Under the pieces are notes generated by a model. That model did not search any database and was not told the DNA's origin. It saw only the letters and a list, made by a program, of their open reading frames with translations. DNA of 64,000 nucleotides from Terriglobales bacterium (GTDB lineage: Bacteria > Acidobacteriota > Terriglobia > Bryobacterales > Bryobacteraceae), in NCBI GenBank assembly GCA_027485675.1, contig JAIXQP010000015.1:1-64000 (forward strand), given 5' to 3'. Below, piece after piece: positions 26,961 to 35,795 of the stretch; position 1 is the first letter of the stretch, and the number at the start of each line of letters is the position of its first letter. The position numbers and the translations under genes are program-made.

Positions 26961-28019
26961 ATGTCAACTCCCTCGCACAGCTTCCTCGGCATGCCAGCAG
27001 TCCTCTGCAGCCGGCCGATCCGGGATCTGTTTGCCAAGGTGGAGCGGATCGCTAAAAGCAATGTCGCGGTCCTCATTCATGGGGAGAGCGGTAGCGGAAA
27101 GGAGCTGGTCGCTCGCGCGGTGCATCAACACTCTGCCCGATCGAGCAAGGCCTGGGTGGATCTCAACTGCGCTGCGCTGCCGGACCAGCTAGTGGAAAGT
27201 GAGCTGTTCGGCTACGAGAGAGGCGCTTTCAGCGGCGCCGATACCGCCAAACCGGGGTTGTTCGAACTGGCTAATGGCGGCACCATTTTTCTCGACGAAA
27301 TTGGCGACCTTGATCTGCGCCTGCAGACGAAACTCCTGCGCGTACTCGATGGCGCGCCCTTTTTCCGCCTCGGTGGCACCAAAAAAGTAGAGACCGATGT
27401 GCGAATCGTGGCGGCCACCAATCGGGACCTTGGTGAACTCGCCCGCGCGGGCAAATTCCGCGAGGATCTCTACCACCGGCTCGCCCAGGTCTGCGTGAAT
27501 GTTCCGCCCCTGCGGGAGCGAATCGAGGATATCGAGCCGCTGGCGCAACTGTTCCTGACCCAACATGGCACCGGGCGCAGCTTTACCGCCGATGCGATGC
27601 GGGCCTTGGAGGCCTATTCCTGGCCGGGGAACATCCGGGAACTGCGGAACGTGGTCTTGCAGTGCATCCTTCTCGCGAGAGAGGAGGAGATCTGCACCCT
27701 GGACCTGCCAGAGTCGATCCAGGACGCCTACGCCAATCTGCCGCAGGCGGAGAGTGATTTGAAACGGCTTTACGCCGCCGTCAATGAGGGTATCGCCGAG
27801 GTGGAATCCGGCAGCGGCTTCCATCAATCGTTCTCCCATGGAGCGATGCTCCACGACATGGAAAAGCAGCTCATCCTCCAGGTGCTCCAACACACCGGAG
27901 GCCACCAGGAACGGGCAGCCCAGCTACTGGGCATCTCGCGCCGCACCCTGAGCCGCAAACTACGGCAGTACGAACAGTCCACCAACGGTATCGCCACGGC
28001 CGTTGAGGGCGAAGAATAA
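26961..28019 (+). CDS. Sigma-54-dependent activator without receiver domain
   Basis: A 352-residue bacterial enhancer-binding protein that starts directly with the AAA+ domain. Walker A is GESGSGKE (41-48), Walker B is GGTIFLDEIGD and the arginine-finger region is FREDLYHRL. The sigma-54 contact loop reads GAFSGA (88-93) instead of GAFTGA. The C-terminal Fis-type helix-turn-helix is at about 310-332 (ERAAQLLGISRRTLSRKL). Lacking a regulatory domain, it is probably controlled by a partner or by its level. An AGGT lies just before the ATG. The PilZ gene follows after 20 bases. Confidence 0.92.
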   Translation: MSTPSHSFLGMPAVLCSRPIRDLFAKVERIAKSNVAVLIHGESGSGKELVARAVHQHSARSSKAWVDLNCAALPDQLVESELFGYERGAFSGADTAKPGLFELANGGTIFLDEIGDLDLRLQTKLLRVLDGAPFFRLGGTKKVETDVRIVAATNRDLGELARAGKFREDLYHRLAQVCVNVPPLRERIEDIEPLAQLFLTQHGTGRSFTADAMRALEAYSWPGNIRELRNVVLQCILLAREEEICTLDLPESIQDAYANLPQAESDLKRLYAAVNEGIAEVESGSGFHQSFSHGAMLHDMEKQLILQVLQHTGGHQERAAQLLGISRRTLSRKLRQYEQSTNGIATAVEGEE

Positions 28020-28039
28020 GCAGGCAAGGGGTACTCAGC

Positions 28040-28354
28040 ATGTTTTCTTTCTTCAAGTCCAACCGCGAGCCAGAGCCCGGCACTCCTTCTTCCTCGGTAG
28101 ATGATCGCCGCCGGGAAGAGCGGCATGCTGCCCAGGGTGAGGTCGTCCTGATTCTCGAGACTCCGCAGATCTTCGAGGTGCAAGGCCGCCTGCTCGACAA
28201 AAGCGCCAGCGGATTTCGCGCCTCGCACATGTATCCGGCGCTGACGAGTGGTCAGGTGATTCGCTGCCGGCTCGAAAAGAAAGAGATCCTGGTCCGGGTG
28301 GTCTGGAACAGGATCATTGAAGAAGAAGTGGAAAGCGGCTTCCTGATCGTCTAG
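28040..28354 (+). CDS. PilZ-domain protein
   Basis: A 104-residue protein consisting of a single PilZ domain. The c-di-GMP-binding signatures are visible as RRREERHAA (RxxxR type) and DKSASGF (D/NxSxxG type). It lies 20 bases after the sigma-54 activator and is probably co-transcribed. With the HD-GYP/GGDEF gene on the other side, this suggests a local c-di-GMP input-output set; the downstream target is unknown. Confidence 0.88.
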   Translation: MFSFFKSNREPEPGTPSSSVDDRRREERHAAQGEVVLILETPQIFEVQGRLLDKSASGFRASHMYPALTSGQVIRCRLEKKEILVRVVWNRIIEEEVESGFLIV

Positions 28355-28392
28355 GGCCGCTTTCCGGATTTGAAAGTGTCGAACCAACTGGC

Positions 28393-29076
28393 CTAGAACA
28401 CCAGGCTGATGCCCACCAAGGGCAGGAAATTGTTAGTCCAGCCGTCCCCACCGCTCGAACGGGTCGGCGTAATCACCTTCTTGGGGAACGGCGACATGTT
28501 GTTCCGGAACTCGAGCCGCATGTTGACCTTGGCGGTCACCTGAAACTTCACGCCGGCGCCATAGGTGATCATCGGAACAATCTCTTGCGTCTTGGTCAGG
28601 ACCGCCACGGTCTGAAGCGGCTGAAACGCCGTTTCCGTGCCGGTGCCATCGTAGAACTTTACGCCGCCGCCAAACAGCACGTACGGCCGAACCTTCCCGC
28701 CACGATCGGTGAAGTGATAGTGGACGTCATAGTGAAACGCGTGCGTCTGGCCGCCGAAGGTAACCTTCGTGCTGCCGCCGTCCAACCGCATATCGTTGAG
28801 CGCGTAGTCGTACCGCAGTTCGCCGCCGATTCGGCGATACATATTCTGGCCCAGCCAGATGCTGCCGCCGAGGCCGCTGGCAAATCCGGCCTTGGCCGAC
28901 CCCCCGGGGCCGGTAAACGACTTCGAGTCATAGAAACTGCCCATGACGCCGACGCCGAATTCATACTTTGGTTCGCCGCCTTCGCTGTTCTTGTTGGACT
29001 GGGCGAGAGCGGAGACAGGAAGAAGCACCGCCAGTGCGGTGATCGTCAGGTAAGGGATGGTGCAGTTCCTTCGCAT
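28393..29076 (-). CDS. Outer-membrane beta-barrel protein
   Basis: A 227-residue exported protein with a clear signal peptide (LTITALAVLLPVSALAQ). A series of alternating amphipathic strands ends in a terminal Phe (LPLVGISLVF), typical of small OmpA-like or opacity-type barrels. Strand-like pieces include YEFGVGVMGSFYD and MITYGAGVKF. The specific function is unknown. It is a monocistronic minus-strand gene between the PilZ gene and the methyltransferase. Confidence 0.8.
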   Translation of the reverse strand: MRRNCTIPYLTITALAVLLPVSALAQSNKNSEGGEPKYEFGVGVMGSFYDSKSFTGPGGSAKAGFASGLGGSIWLGQNMYRRIGGELRYDYALNDMRLDGGSTKVTFGGQTHAFHYDVHYHFTDRGGKVRPYVLFGGGVKFYDGTGTETAFQPLQTVAVLTKTQEIVPMITYGAGVKFQVTAKVNMRLEFRNNMSPFPKKVITPTRSSGGDGWTNNFLPLVGISLVF

Positions 29077-29133
29077 ACAACCCTCTATCGGCTGCCAGCG
29101 AACGGGACTTTAGTTCTAGAGGGGCGATTTCTA

Positions 29134-29667
29134 CTACGCCTTTTCGAAGACGAACCGCAGCACTTTCCCCCGAATCACAAAACAAAGGTAGAACTCCCAG
29201 AATTTCCGGAAAGCGCGGGACCGGTTCACCAAGAACTCAAAGCCCAGGTAGCGCCACAACGCGAGCAGTTTCACCTGCACACTCAACTCCCGCAGACGCG
29301 CCTGCGAGTAGTAACCGTAACCCGCATTGTCCGCCCCAAAGTAGCGGAAGCTGAAACTGTTCAGATGCCACTTATGCGTCGGGTCGCACCACGAGCTGAA
29401 ATCGGTGTAGTGCGGCGTTTCGAGCACAATCCGCCCGCCGGGGCGCAGGATCCGGTGCAACTCCTCCATCGTCTGGATCACATCCCCGACGTGCTCGATG
29501 ACATGGATCATGCGGGCTTCATCGAAGCTCTCATCCGCCACCGGCCAGGGAAACTGATCAAGATCCCAGATTATGTCGGCGGCAGTGTCGCGATTCCGGT
29601 CGATCCCCACACTCCCGGGGAACTTCTTGACGCCACAGCCGACATCGAGAATCTGCCGCCCGGCCAC
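29134..29667 (-). CDS. SAM-dependent methyltransferase (type 11)
   Basis: A 177-residue class-I methyltransferase. The SAM motif I is ILDVGCGVKKFPG, preceding the acidic GIDRNR, and motif post-II is HVIEHVGD followed by LRPGGRIVLETPHY. The preferred start is GTG at 29667, sharing one base with the ferredoxin stop (TAGTG). The open frame runs further upstream but is antisense-free nonsense overlapping the ferredoxin. The start leaves only a few residues before motif I, so the protein is short at its N-terminus. The substrate is unknown. Confidence 0.82.
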   Translation of the reverse strand: MAGRQILDVGCGVKKFPGSVGIDRNRDTAADIIWDLDQFPWPVADESFDEARMIHVIEHVGDVIQTMEELHRILRPGGRIVLETPHYTDFSSWCDPTHKWHLNSFSFRYFGADNAGYGYYSQARLRELSVQVKLLALWRYLGFEFLVNRSRAFRKFWEFYLCFVIRGKVLRFVFEKA

Positions 29668-29903
29668 TAGGCGATTTCTTCGACCGCAATCGCGGTGGTG
29701 GGACAGGACCCGGCCGCTTCGAGAATGGCGGCCTTTTCGGCGTCGGTCACTTCCACAATCTGCGTGAACGCTTCGCTGCCATCGGCGCCCACCACTACGG
29801 CGCGGTTCTCGTCGTCCATGCGGAAAAACTTCGGGGCCGAGCCCATACACGCGGCGGCGGCAATACAGAGGACGGGATCGACCGTGACTTTCAGTTTAGC
29901 CAT
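29667..29903 (-). CDS. Small ferredoxin, probably [3Fe-4S]
   Basis: A 78-residue acidic ferredoxin. Only three candidate cluster cysteines are present: Cys13, Cys19 and Cys67 (the last in SCP). The spacing C-x5-C with Ala where a middle cysteine would be is that of single-cluster [3Fe-4S] ferredoxins that often serve cytochrome P450s. It is between riboflavin synthase and the methyltransferase and shares a base with the latter's start. No P450 is in the window, so its partner is unknown. Confidence 0.88.
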   Translation of the reverse strand: MAKLKVTVDPVLCIAAAACMGSAPKFFRMDDENRAVVVGADGSEAFTQIVEVTDAEKAAILEAAGSCPTTAIAVEEIA

Positions 29904-29913
29904 AAGCTTCAGT

Positions 29914-30513
29914 TTACCCTTGCCGCGCCGCCAACAGCTTCTCGACGTACTTGGCCAGCATGTCGCACTCCAGATTCACGCGGCTACCCGGCCGGTAGGA
30001 GCCCAGCGTCGTGTGCTCATAGGTGTGCGGGATGATGGTGATCGCCATCTCGCCATCCCCAATGCGAGCCACCGTCAGACTGATGCCATCCACGGCCACG
30101 CTACCCTTTTCAATCAGGTACCGGTCGAGCGCGGCGGGCACCCGGATCCGGAGCCACCAATTGTCGTTGCCTAGGGGCTCGAGCGCCAAAAACTCTCCCG
30201 TGCCGTCGACATGACCCTGCACCATGTGGCCGCCCAAACGGCCCGACGGCGACAGCGGCCGCTCCAGGTTCACCCGGTCTCCCGGGCGCAGGTCCCCCAG
30301 GTTCGTGCGGGAGAGCGTCTCTGGCGCCAAGTCGGCCGCAAACGATCCCGGTTCGAGATCCACGGCGGTCAGGCAAACTCCGTTGACGGCGATACTCGCG
30401 CCCGCGAAAACGTCCGTCAGCACCGTCGCCGCGCGAATGCGCAGGCGGGCGCCCGTCGGCTGCGGCATGAAGCTTTCGAGCGTGCCAAGCTCCTCAATGA
30501 TTCCGGTGAACAT
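29914..30513 (-). CDS. ribE: Riboflavin synthase, alpha chain
   Basis: A 199-residue lumazine-using enzyme that makes riboflavin by dismutation of two 6,7-dimethyl-8-ribityllumazine molecules. The N-terminal [10 protein letters not shown] is diagnostic, and the two tandem lumazine-binding repeats are visible, each with the NGVCLT/DGISLT and [11 protein letters not shown]-type blocks. It follows ribD by nine bases, and a small ferredoxin gene follows it. The other riboflavin genes are not here. Confidence 0.96.
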   Translation of the reverse strand: MFTGIIEELGTLESFMPQPTGARLRIRAATVLTDVFAGASIAVNGVCLTAVDLEPGSFAADLAPETLSRTNLGDLRPGDRVNLERPLSPSGRLGGHMVQGHVDGTGEFLALEPLGNDNWWLRIRVPAALDRYLIEKGSVAVDGISLTVARIGDGEMAITIIPHTYEHTTLGSYRPGSRVNLECDMLAKYVEKLLAARQG

Positions 30514-30522
30514 AAGTAGGGT

Positions 30523-31623
30523 TTAGCGGGGCTGCCGAAGCATCCAGGCTTCCACGGCAAACTCGTCGCTGCTGATTGGATGCAGCTTCACATCCCGAAA
30601 GACCAAGGCATCCGAGCGGCGCCGGCGGCCAATGCCACCCGCCACCGGCAGCGACTGCGTCCCGCCCAGGATCTTCGGCGCGTAATAGAAGAAAATCTTG
30701 TCCACCACGCCCGATTCAAGCGCCGCCCAATTCACCTTGCTGCCCGCTTCGATCATGAGCGATAAGTAGTTTCGCGACGCCAGCAGTTCCACCACGGCCC
30801 GCAGACTCGTCCGGCCGTCGGGTCCGTCCAGCACCACCACTTCGACGCCTTTGCGTTCGAGGGCGGCCCGGCGTTCGGGACTCGCCGCCGATGTCGTCGC
30901 CACCAGAACATCTCCCGAACACGTCTCCACCATGTTCGAATGCGGAGAGATCCGCAACTGCGAATCGACCACGATCCGCAGCAGCGGCCGGCTGCGGTCC
31001 GCGCCGGAGCGGTCCGTCAACAGGCAGTCGTCCGAGAGCACCGTGCCGATGCCGGTCAAAATAGCGTCCGTGTGGTGCCGCAAAGTTTGCACATGCAGCC
31101 GCGCCTGTTCGGAGGTAATCCAGCCGGTGTTGTCATCGGGAGCGGCGATCTTCCCGTCCAGCGTCAGCGCGCTCTTCAACGTCACCAGCGGCCGCCGCTC
31201 CCGCATGAAGAAGCAAAACGGCTCGTTCAACGCCTCGGCGGCCGCGGTGTACCGGCTATCGATACTGACTTCGATCCCCGCCGCCCGCAGCTTCTGAAAG
31301 CCCTGGCCGGCTACCAGCGGATTCGGATCCTCCATGGCCGCCACCACCCGGGTCACCCCGGCGGCGATGATCGCCTCGGCGCACGGTCCCGTGCGGCCGG
31401 TATGGCTGCAGGGTTCGAGGGTGAGATACAGCGTGGCGCCCCGTGCCGCCTCGCCCGCCTCCGCGAGCGCGACCACCTCGGCGTGCCGCACGTCCGAGTA
31501 CACGTGGTAGCCACGAGCAATCACCGAGCCATCTTTCACCAGCACGGCACCGACGGCCGGATTGGGTGAGGTGCGGCCGAGGCCAAGACGCGCTTGGGCA
31601 AGCGCCTGATCAAGAAAGTCCAT
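30523..31623 (-). CDS. ribD: Bifunctional riboflavin deaminase/reductase RibD
   Basis: A 366-residue two-domain enzyme. The N-terminal cytidine-deaminase-like domain (about 1-145) has the zinc site HAEVVAL and PCSHTGRTGPC. The C-terminal reductase domain (about 146-360) begins near PLVTLKSALTLDGKIA and binds NADPH. It performs the second and third steps of riboflavin synthesis. Four bases separate it from the ftsY stop, so it is probably co-transcribed with ftsY and ribE. Confidence 0.96.
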   Translation of the reverse strand: MDFLDQALAQARLGLGRTSPNPAVGAVLVKDGSVIARGYHVYSDVRHAEVVALAEAGEAARGATLYLTLEPCSHTGRTGPCAEAIIAAGVTRVVAAMEDPNPLVAGQGFQKLRAAGIEVSIDSRYTAAAEALNEPFCFFMRERRPLVTLKSALTLDGKIAAPDDNTGWITSEQARLHVQTLRHHTDAILTGIGTVLSDDCLLTDRSGADRSRPLLRIVVDSQLRISPHSNMVETCSGDVLVATTSAASPERRAALERKGVEVVVLDGPDGRTSLRAVVELLASRNYLSLMIEAGSKVNWAALESGVVDKIFFYYAPKILGGTQSLPVAGGIGRRRRSDALVFRDVKLHPISSDEFAVEAWMLRQPR

Positions 31624-31627
31624 GCGG

Positions 31628-32575
31628 TTAGTCGAAGAGAGAAGCGATATAGGTTTCAGCGTGGAAGGGGAGCAGGTCCGAGACCTTCTCGCCCACGCCG
31701 ATGTAGCGGATCGGCAGATTCAGTTCGCGGGCGATGGCGATCGCCACCCCACCCTTGGCCGTGCCGTCCAATTTGGTCAAGACGATCCCGGTCACGCCGC
31801 CGGACTCAGTGAACCTCCGTGCCTGCTCCAGGCCGTTCTGGCCGGTGGTGGCGTCGAGCACCAGATACACCTCGTGCGGTGCGCCCGGAATCACGCGGGC
31901 AGCCGTGCGCCGCATCTTTTCGAGTTCCGCCATCAGGTGCTCTTTGTTCTGCAGCCGCCCGGCGGTGTCGATAATCACGACGTCCGTCTTCCGCGCGCGT
32001 CCGGCCTGCATAGCGTCATAGATCACCGCGCTCGGATCGGAGCCCTGCGTCTGCTTGACGATATCCGTCTCCGCCCGGTCCGCCCACACCTGCAGTTGTT
32101 CAATCGCCGCGGCGCGGAACGTATCGGCGGCCGCCATCAGCACCGTCTTGCCGTCATACTGTAAATGCCGCGCCAGCTTGCCGGTAGTGGTGGTCTTGCC
32201 GGCGCCGTTCACGCCCACCATCATGATTACCAGCGGTGGCGCGTCCAGCCGGACCGCGGGCCGTTCCGACGCCGAGAGGATCTCCAGCAGATGCTGCCGG
32301 ATCAGCCCTCGGATTTCGCTCGCATCGCTCACCAGATGCCGGTCCACCCGCTGCCGGATCGTCTCCAGAATCTCCGTGGCAGTACGTACGCCAATGTCGG
32401 CCGTGATGAGGGTATACTCCAACTCCTCCAGCAGGTCGGCGTCGATCTCTTTCTTGCCGTGAACGACATCTTCAATCTTGCTGACCAGGCCCGCCCGGGT
32501 CTTCTCGATACCGCTCTTGAGACGGTCGAGGAGGCTTCCGCCGCCATCGCCGGATCCAAATAACGAAGAAAGCAT
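31628..32575 (-). CDS. ftsY: Signal recognition particle receptor FtsY
   Basis: A 315-residue SRP GTPase receptor that docks ribosome-SRP complexes at the membrane. G1 is GVNGAGKTTTTGKLA, and further GTPase blocks are DTAGRLQNK, TKLDGTAKGG and the C-terminal GVGEKVSDLLPF. The N domain is present but the acidic A domain is almost absent. The start at 32575 (MLSSLFGSGD) is preferred; the ATG at 32635 would run over the kinase start. It is divergent from the kinase gene. Confidence 0.96.
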   Translation of the reverse strand: MLSSLFGSGDGGGSLLDRLKSGIEKTRAGLVSKIEDVVHGKKEIDADLLEELEYTLITADIGVRTATEILETIRQRVDRHLVSDASEIRGLIRQHLLEILSASERPAVRLDAPPLVIMMVGVNGAGKTTTTGKLARHLQYDGKTVLMAAADTFRAAAIEQLQVWADRAETDIVKQTQGSDPSAVIYDAMQAGRARKTDVVIIDTAGRLQNKEHLMAELEKMRRTAARVIPGAPHEVYLVLDATTGQNGLEQARRFTESGGVTGIVLTKLDGTAKGGVAIAIARELNLPIRYIGVGEKVSDLLPFHAETYIASLFD

Positions 32576-32634
32576 TGTTCTCTTTATGATACGGGATTCC
32601 GGCAACGAAACCGCGTTAGAATACGGTATCGACA

Positions 32635-34386
32635 TTGGAACAAACTCCCGCTCGTAGAATCGGCCGTTACGTCATCCAGCAGGAACTGGGACGGGGAGCC
32701 ATGGGTGTTGTTTACCAGGCTCAGGACCCGGCCATCGGCCGAACCGTCGCCGTGAAGTCCATTCGCATCGGCGAAATCGCGGACCCGCGCGAACAGCAGC
32801 GTGTCCGGGACCGGATCTTTCGCGAAGCCCAGAGCGCCGGCGTACTCTCCCACTCCCACATTGTCACCATCTACGACATTCAGGAAGAGGGCGATGTCGC
32901 CTACATTTTCATGGAGTATATCGAGGGTTCAACCCTCGAAAAGATCCTGCTCGATGAAAAGCCGCCCGAAAAAGAGCACATCCTAAGTCTCCTGCGCCAG
33001 ACCGCCGCCGCCCTGGACTTTGCCCATTCCAAAGGCATCATCCATCGCGACATTAAGCCCGCCAACATCATGGTCCGCCGCGATTGGACGGCCAAAATCG
33101 CCGATTTCGGCATCGCCAAGATGCAGTCGCAGTCGTTGACGCAGACCGGCCTGGTCGTTGGTACCCCGAACTACATGTCCCCGGAGCAGATCCAGGGCAA
33201 ATCGGTCGATAGCAAGGCCGACCAGTTCTCGCTTGGGGTGATCGCCTACGAAGTGATGACCGGCGAAAAGCCCTTCGTCGCCGACTCCCTCCCCACCCTC
33301 CTCTTCAAGCTCGTCGGGGAACCCGCTATGGCGGCCGTCCGGCTGAACCCGACCCTCGACGTCTCCATCGATGCCGTCCTGCAGAAGGCTCTGAGTAAGG
33401 ATCCGGCTCAGCGCTGGGAGTCCTGTTCGGCCTTCATCGCCGCCCTCGAAGAGCAGTGCCGGCGCCACCCGAACTGGACCACCCAGACTCGCGGCCAAGC
33501 CCTCACAGCCGCCACGCAGGCCATGCCCGCGAAACCTGCCGAACCGGTCGTGGCTCCCGCCCCAGTTCCCGCGCCTACTCCCGCTCCCGCCCCAGCCCCC
33601 GTCGCCAAGCCAGTCCCCGCGCCCGCCCCGCAAGCCAGCGCCCCTGCGCTCCAGCCCGTCAGCACGCGAAACGACGCGCCGCCGCCCCAGAGCAATAACA
33701 GCCAGAGCAAGAACAAAATGATGCTCGCGGCGGCCGCCCTGGTCGCCGTGCTCGCTATCGGCTTCGGCGTCACGAAATTCGGCGGCGGCGGCAACCAACC
33801 CGAGGCGGCCTCTACCCCCGCCGAAAACGCTGATGTCCCGATAGCGCCTCCCCTTCCCAAGTCGACGAACCCGGCCCCGCAGCCCAACGCCAAGGCCCCG
33901 GAGGCACCCACGCCCCCTCCGCCCGCTACGGATGCTCCCAAGGACCCCGCCGGTCCGGCGAAGGGCCTGATTGCGGTCAGCATCCGCTCCACGCCCCCCG
34001 GCGCCAAGGTCATCATCGACGATGGCAAAGTGGAACCCTGTTCGACCCCCTGCACCGTCGATCTGCCTGCCGGCCGCCACGTTCTCCTGGCCCAGCTCGA
34101 CAAGTACGAATCCGCGAACAAGATCTTCCAACTGCCGGCCGAGGCGCAGCTGAACCTCACTCTGCGCCGTCAAACCGGCACCGTTGCGGTCAGCTCCAAC
34201 CCCACGGGAGCGCAAATTCTCGTCGATGGCGTCGAACACCCGGAAAAGACCCCGGCGATTCTCACCCTCCCCGTCGGCCGCCACAAAGTCACCGTCACCC
34301 TGCCGGGCCGCGGCGAGAAATCCCGCGACATGAACATCGAAGACGGCGCGCAACTCGACTACAGCGTGAACTTCAGCGGGAACTAG
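32635..34386 (+). CDS. Ser/Thr protein kinase with C-terminal PEGA domains
   Basis: A 583-residue PknB-type membrane kinase. The glycine loop is LGRGAMGVVY (18-27), the catalytic Lys is Lys41, HRD is at 137-139 and DFG at 157-159; GTPNYMSPEQ marks the activation-segment end. After the kinase come a Pro/Ala-rich linker (about 300-355), one transmembrane helix (about 362-379), a second linker, and two PEGA-like repeats (about 440-580, e.g. STPPGAKVIIDD and SNPTGAQILVDG) outside the membrane. The start is TTG at 32635; no ATG fits. It is separated from ftsY by 59 bases. Confidence 0.92.
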   Translation: MEQTPARRIGRYVIQQELGRGAMGVVYQAQDPAIGRTVAVKSIRIGEIADPREQQRVRDRIFREAQSAGVLSHSHIVTIYDIQEEGDVAYIFMEYIEGSTLEKILLDEKPPEKEHILSLLRQTAAALDFAHSKGIIHRDIKPANIMVRRDWTAKIADFGIAKMQSQSLTQTGLVVGTPNYMSPEQIQGKSVDSKADQFSLGVIAYEVMTGEKPFVADSLPTLLFKLVGEPAMAAVRLNPTLDVSIDAVLQKALSKDPAQRWESCSAFIAALEEQCRRHPNWTTQTRGQALTAATQAMPAKPAEPVVAPAPVPAPTPAPAPAPVAKPVPAPAPQASAPALQPVSTRNDAPPPQSNNSQSKNKMMLAAAALVAVLAIGFGVTKFGGGGNQPEAASTPAENADVPIAPPLPKSTNPAPQPNAKAPEAPTPPPPATDAPKDPAGPAKGLIAVSIRSTPPGAKVIIDDGKVEPCSTPCTVDLPAGRHVLLAQLDKYESANKIFQLPAEAQLNLTLRRQTGTVAVSSNPTGAQILVDGVEHPEKTPAILTLPVGRHKVTVTLPGRGEKSRDMNIEDGAQLDYSVNFSGN

Positions 34387-34405
34387 ACCCTCTACACTGG
34401 AGGAG

Positions 34406-35755
34406 ATGGCTTCCTCCCGACGCGCAATCCTCGCCGGACTCGGCGCCTCGCTCCTCTGGGGCGGCCCCAAAACCGGCATGCGGGTGCTTTCTTCCCGGCC
34501 CGAGGACTTCGAAATGCCCATGGATGGCTTCGGAAGCTGGATCACCCCCGTCGAAAAGTTCTTCGTCCGCAGCCATCACTACACTCCCGACGTCAAACTC
34601 CGCGACTGGAAACTTAGTGTCGTCGGGAAAGTGTCCACTCCCCTCGTTTGGACCCTCGACGAGTTGAAGAAACTCCCCCGCGTCGAACTCGTCAGCGTCC
34701 TCGAATGCGCTGGCAATGGCCGAGGGCTTTACCAACCCTCGATGCCCGGGCTCCAATGGCGCTACGGCGCCGTCGGCAACGCCCGCTGGGCCGGGGTTCG
34801 CCTCGCCGATGTTCTCCGCAAAGCCGGCCTCCAGCCGGGAGCCGTGGAGGTCCTCTTCGACGGCGCTGATGTCGCCGTCGGCGCCCAGCCGGAGTTCCAA
34901 CGCTCCCTTCCGCTCAAGAAGGCCCTGTCCCCCAGCACGATTCTGGCCTACGAGATGAACGGTGAGCCCCTTGATCCCGCGCATGGCTTCCCTCTCCGCC
35001 TCGTCGTCCCCGGCTGGGCCGGCGATCACTGGATCAAATGGGTGATGAAGATCGAGGTCCGCGACACCGAATTCGAGGGCTTCTTCATGAAGACCGCCTA
35101 CCGGATCCCGCCCCGTCCCGTCCTCCCCGGCTCCGCCGTCGACCCCGCGCAGATGGTCCCCGTTACCAGTCTCAGTATCAAGAGCGTCCTCGCCAGCCAC
35201 GCCGACCAAAGCACGGTCGCTCCCGGTCCATTGCAGCTCACCGGCGCCGCCTGGTCCCACGCCGCGCCCGTCGTCGCCGTTGAAGTCTCTCCCGACGCAG
35301 GCCGCACCTGGAAACCCGCCACGCTGGGCGCCGACCGCGCTCCCTTCGCCTGGCGCCTCTGGGAGTTCCCCTGGACCCCGCCCGGCGAAGCGTTCTACAC
35401 CATCCTCGTCCGGGCCCGCAACGCCCTTGGCGAAACGCAGCCTCTCGAGCCCGAATGGAACCCCTCCGGCTATAGCCACAACGCCGTACAGGCCGTCCGC
35501 CTCCACGTCACCGCCACGCCTCTATCCCCCGCGGCCTCCCCGGCCCCCGGGCAAATCGTCCGCCCGGCGACGCTCGAACAAAGCTGCCTCACCTGCCACA
35601 CCCTCGAACCCATCGAACAGCAGCGCCTTACCCGCGCCCAATGGGAGCGCGAAGTGGAAAAGATGCAGCGCTGGGGAGCCAAGGTCCGCCCGGAACTCAA
35701 GGAGGTTCTCGTCGACTTCCTCGCCAATCACTATGGCGTCCGCCCCGTTCGATAG
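34406..35755 (+). CDS. Molybdopterin sulfite-oxidase-family protein with a fused c-type heme motif
   Basis: A 449-residue periplasmic oxidoreductase. The N-terminus (SSRRAILAGLGASLLWG) looks like a Tat signal. The Mo-cofactor domain includes the conserved ligand Cys101 in LECAGNGRGLY, and is followed by the Mo-co dimerisation domain (about 250-375). The last 57 residues contain one CxxCH (Cys394, Cys397, His398), so a heme is probably attached. Known periplasmic sulfite dehydrogenases keep the cytochrome on a separate subunit. The start at 34406 has GGAGGAG directly before it. Confidence 0.87.
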   Translation: MASSRRAILAGLGASLLWGGPKTGMRVLSSRPEDFEMPMDGFGSWITPVEKFFVRSHHYTPDVKLRDWKLSVVGKVSTPLVWTLDELKKLPRVELVSVLECAGNGRGLYQPSMPGLQWRYGAVGNARWAGVRLADVLRKAGLQPGAVEVLFDGADVAVGAQPEFQRSLPLKKALSPSTILAYEMNGEPLDPAHGFPLRLVVPGWAGDHWIKWVMKIEVRDTEFEGFFMKTAYRIPPRPVLPGSAVDPAQMVPVTSLSIKSVLASHADQSTVAPGPLQLTGAAWSHAAPVVAVEVSPDAGRTWKPATLGADRAPFAWRLWEFPWTPPGEAFYTILVRARNALGETQPLEPEWNPSGYSHNAVQAVRLHVTATPLSPAASPAPGQIVRPATLEQSCLTCHTLEPIEQQRLTRAQWEREVEKMQRWGAKVRPELKEVLVDFLANHYGVRPVR

Positions 35756-35795
35756 TAAACTGAAAGCTCTCCCCCGGCCTCCTTCCCAACCACTC

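Noticed and set aside
33500-33670. Pro/Ala-rich repetitive stretch as a possible DNA repeat or array
   Set aside because: It encodes the low-complexity linker of the Ser/Thr kinase and is not an independent element.
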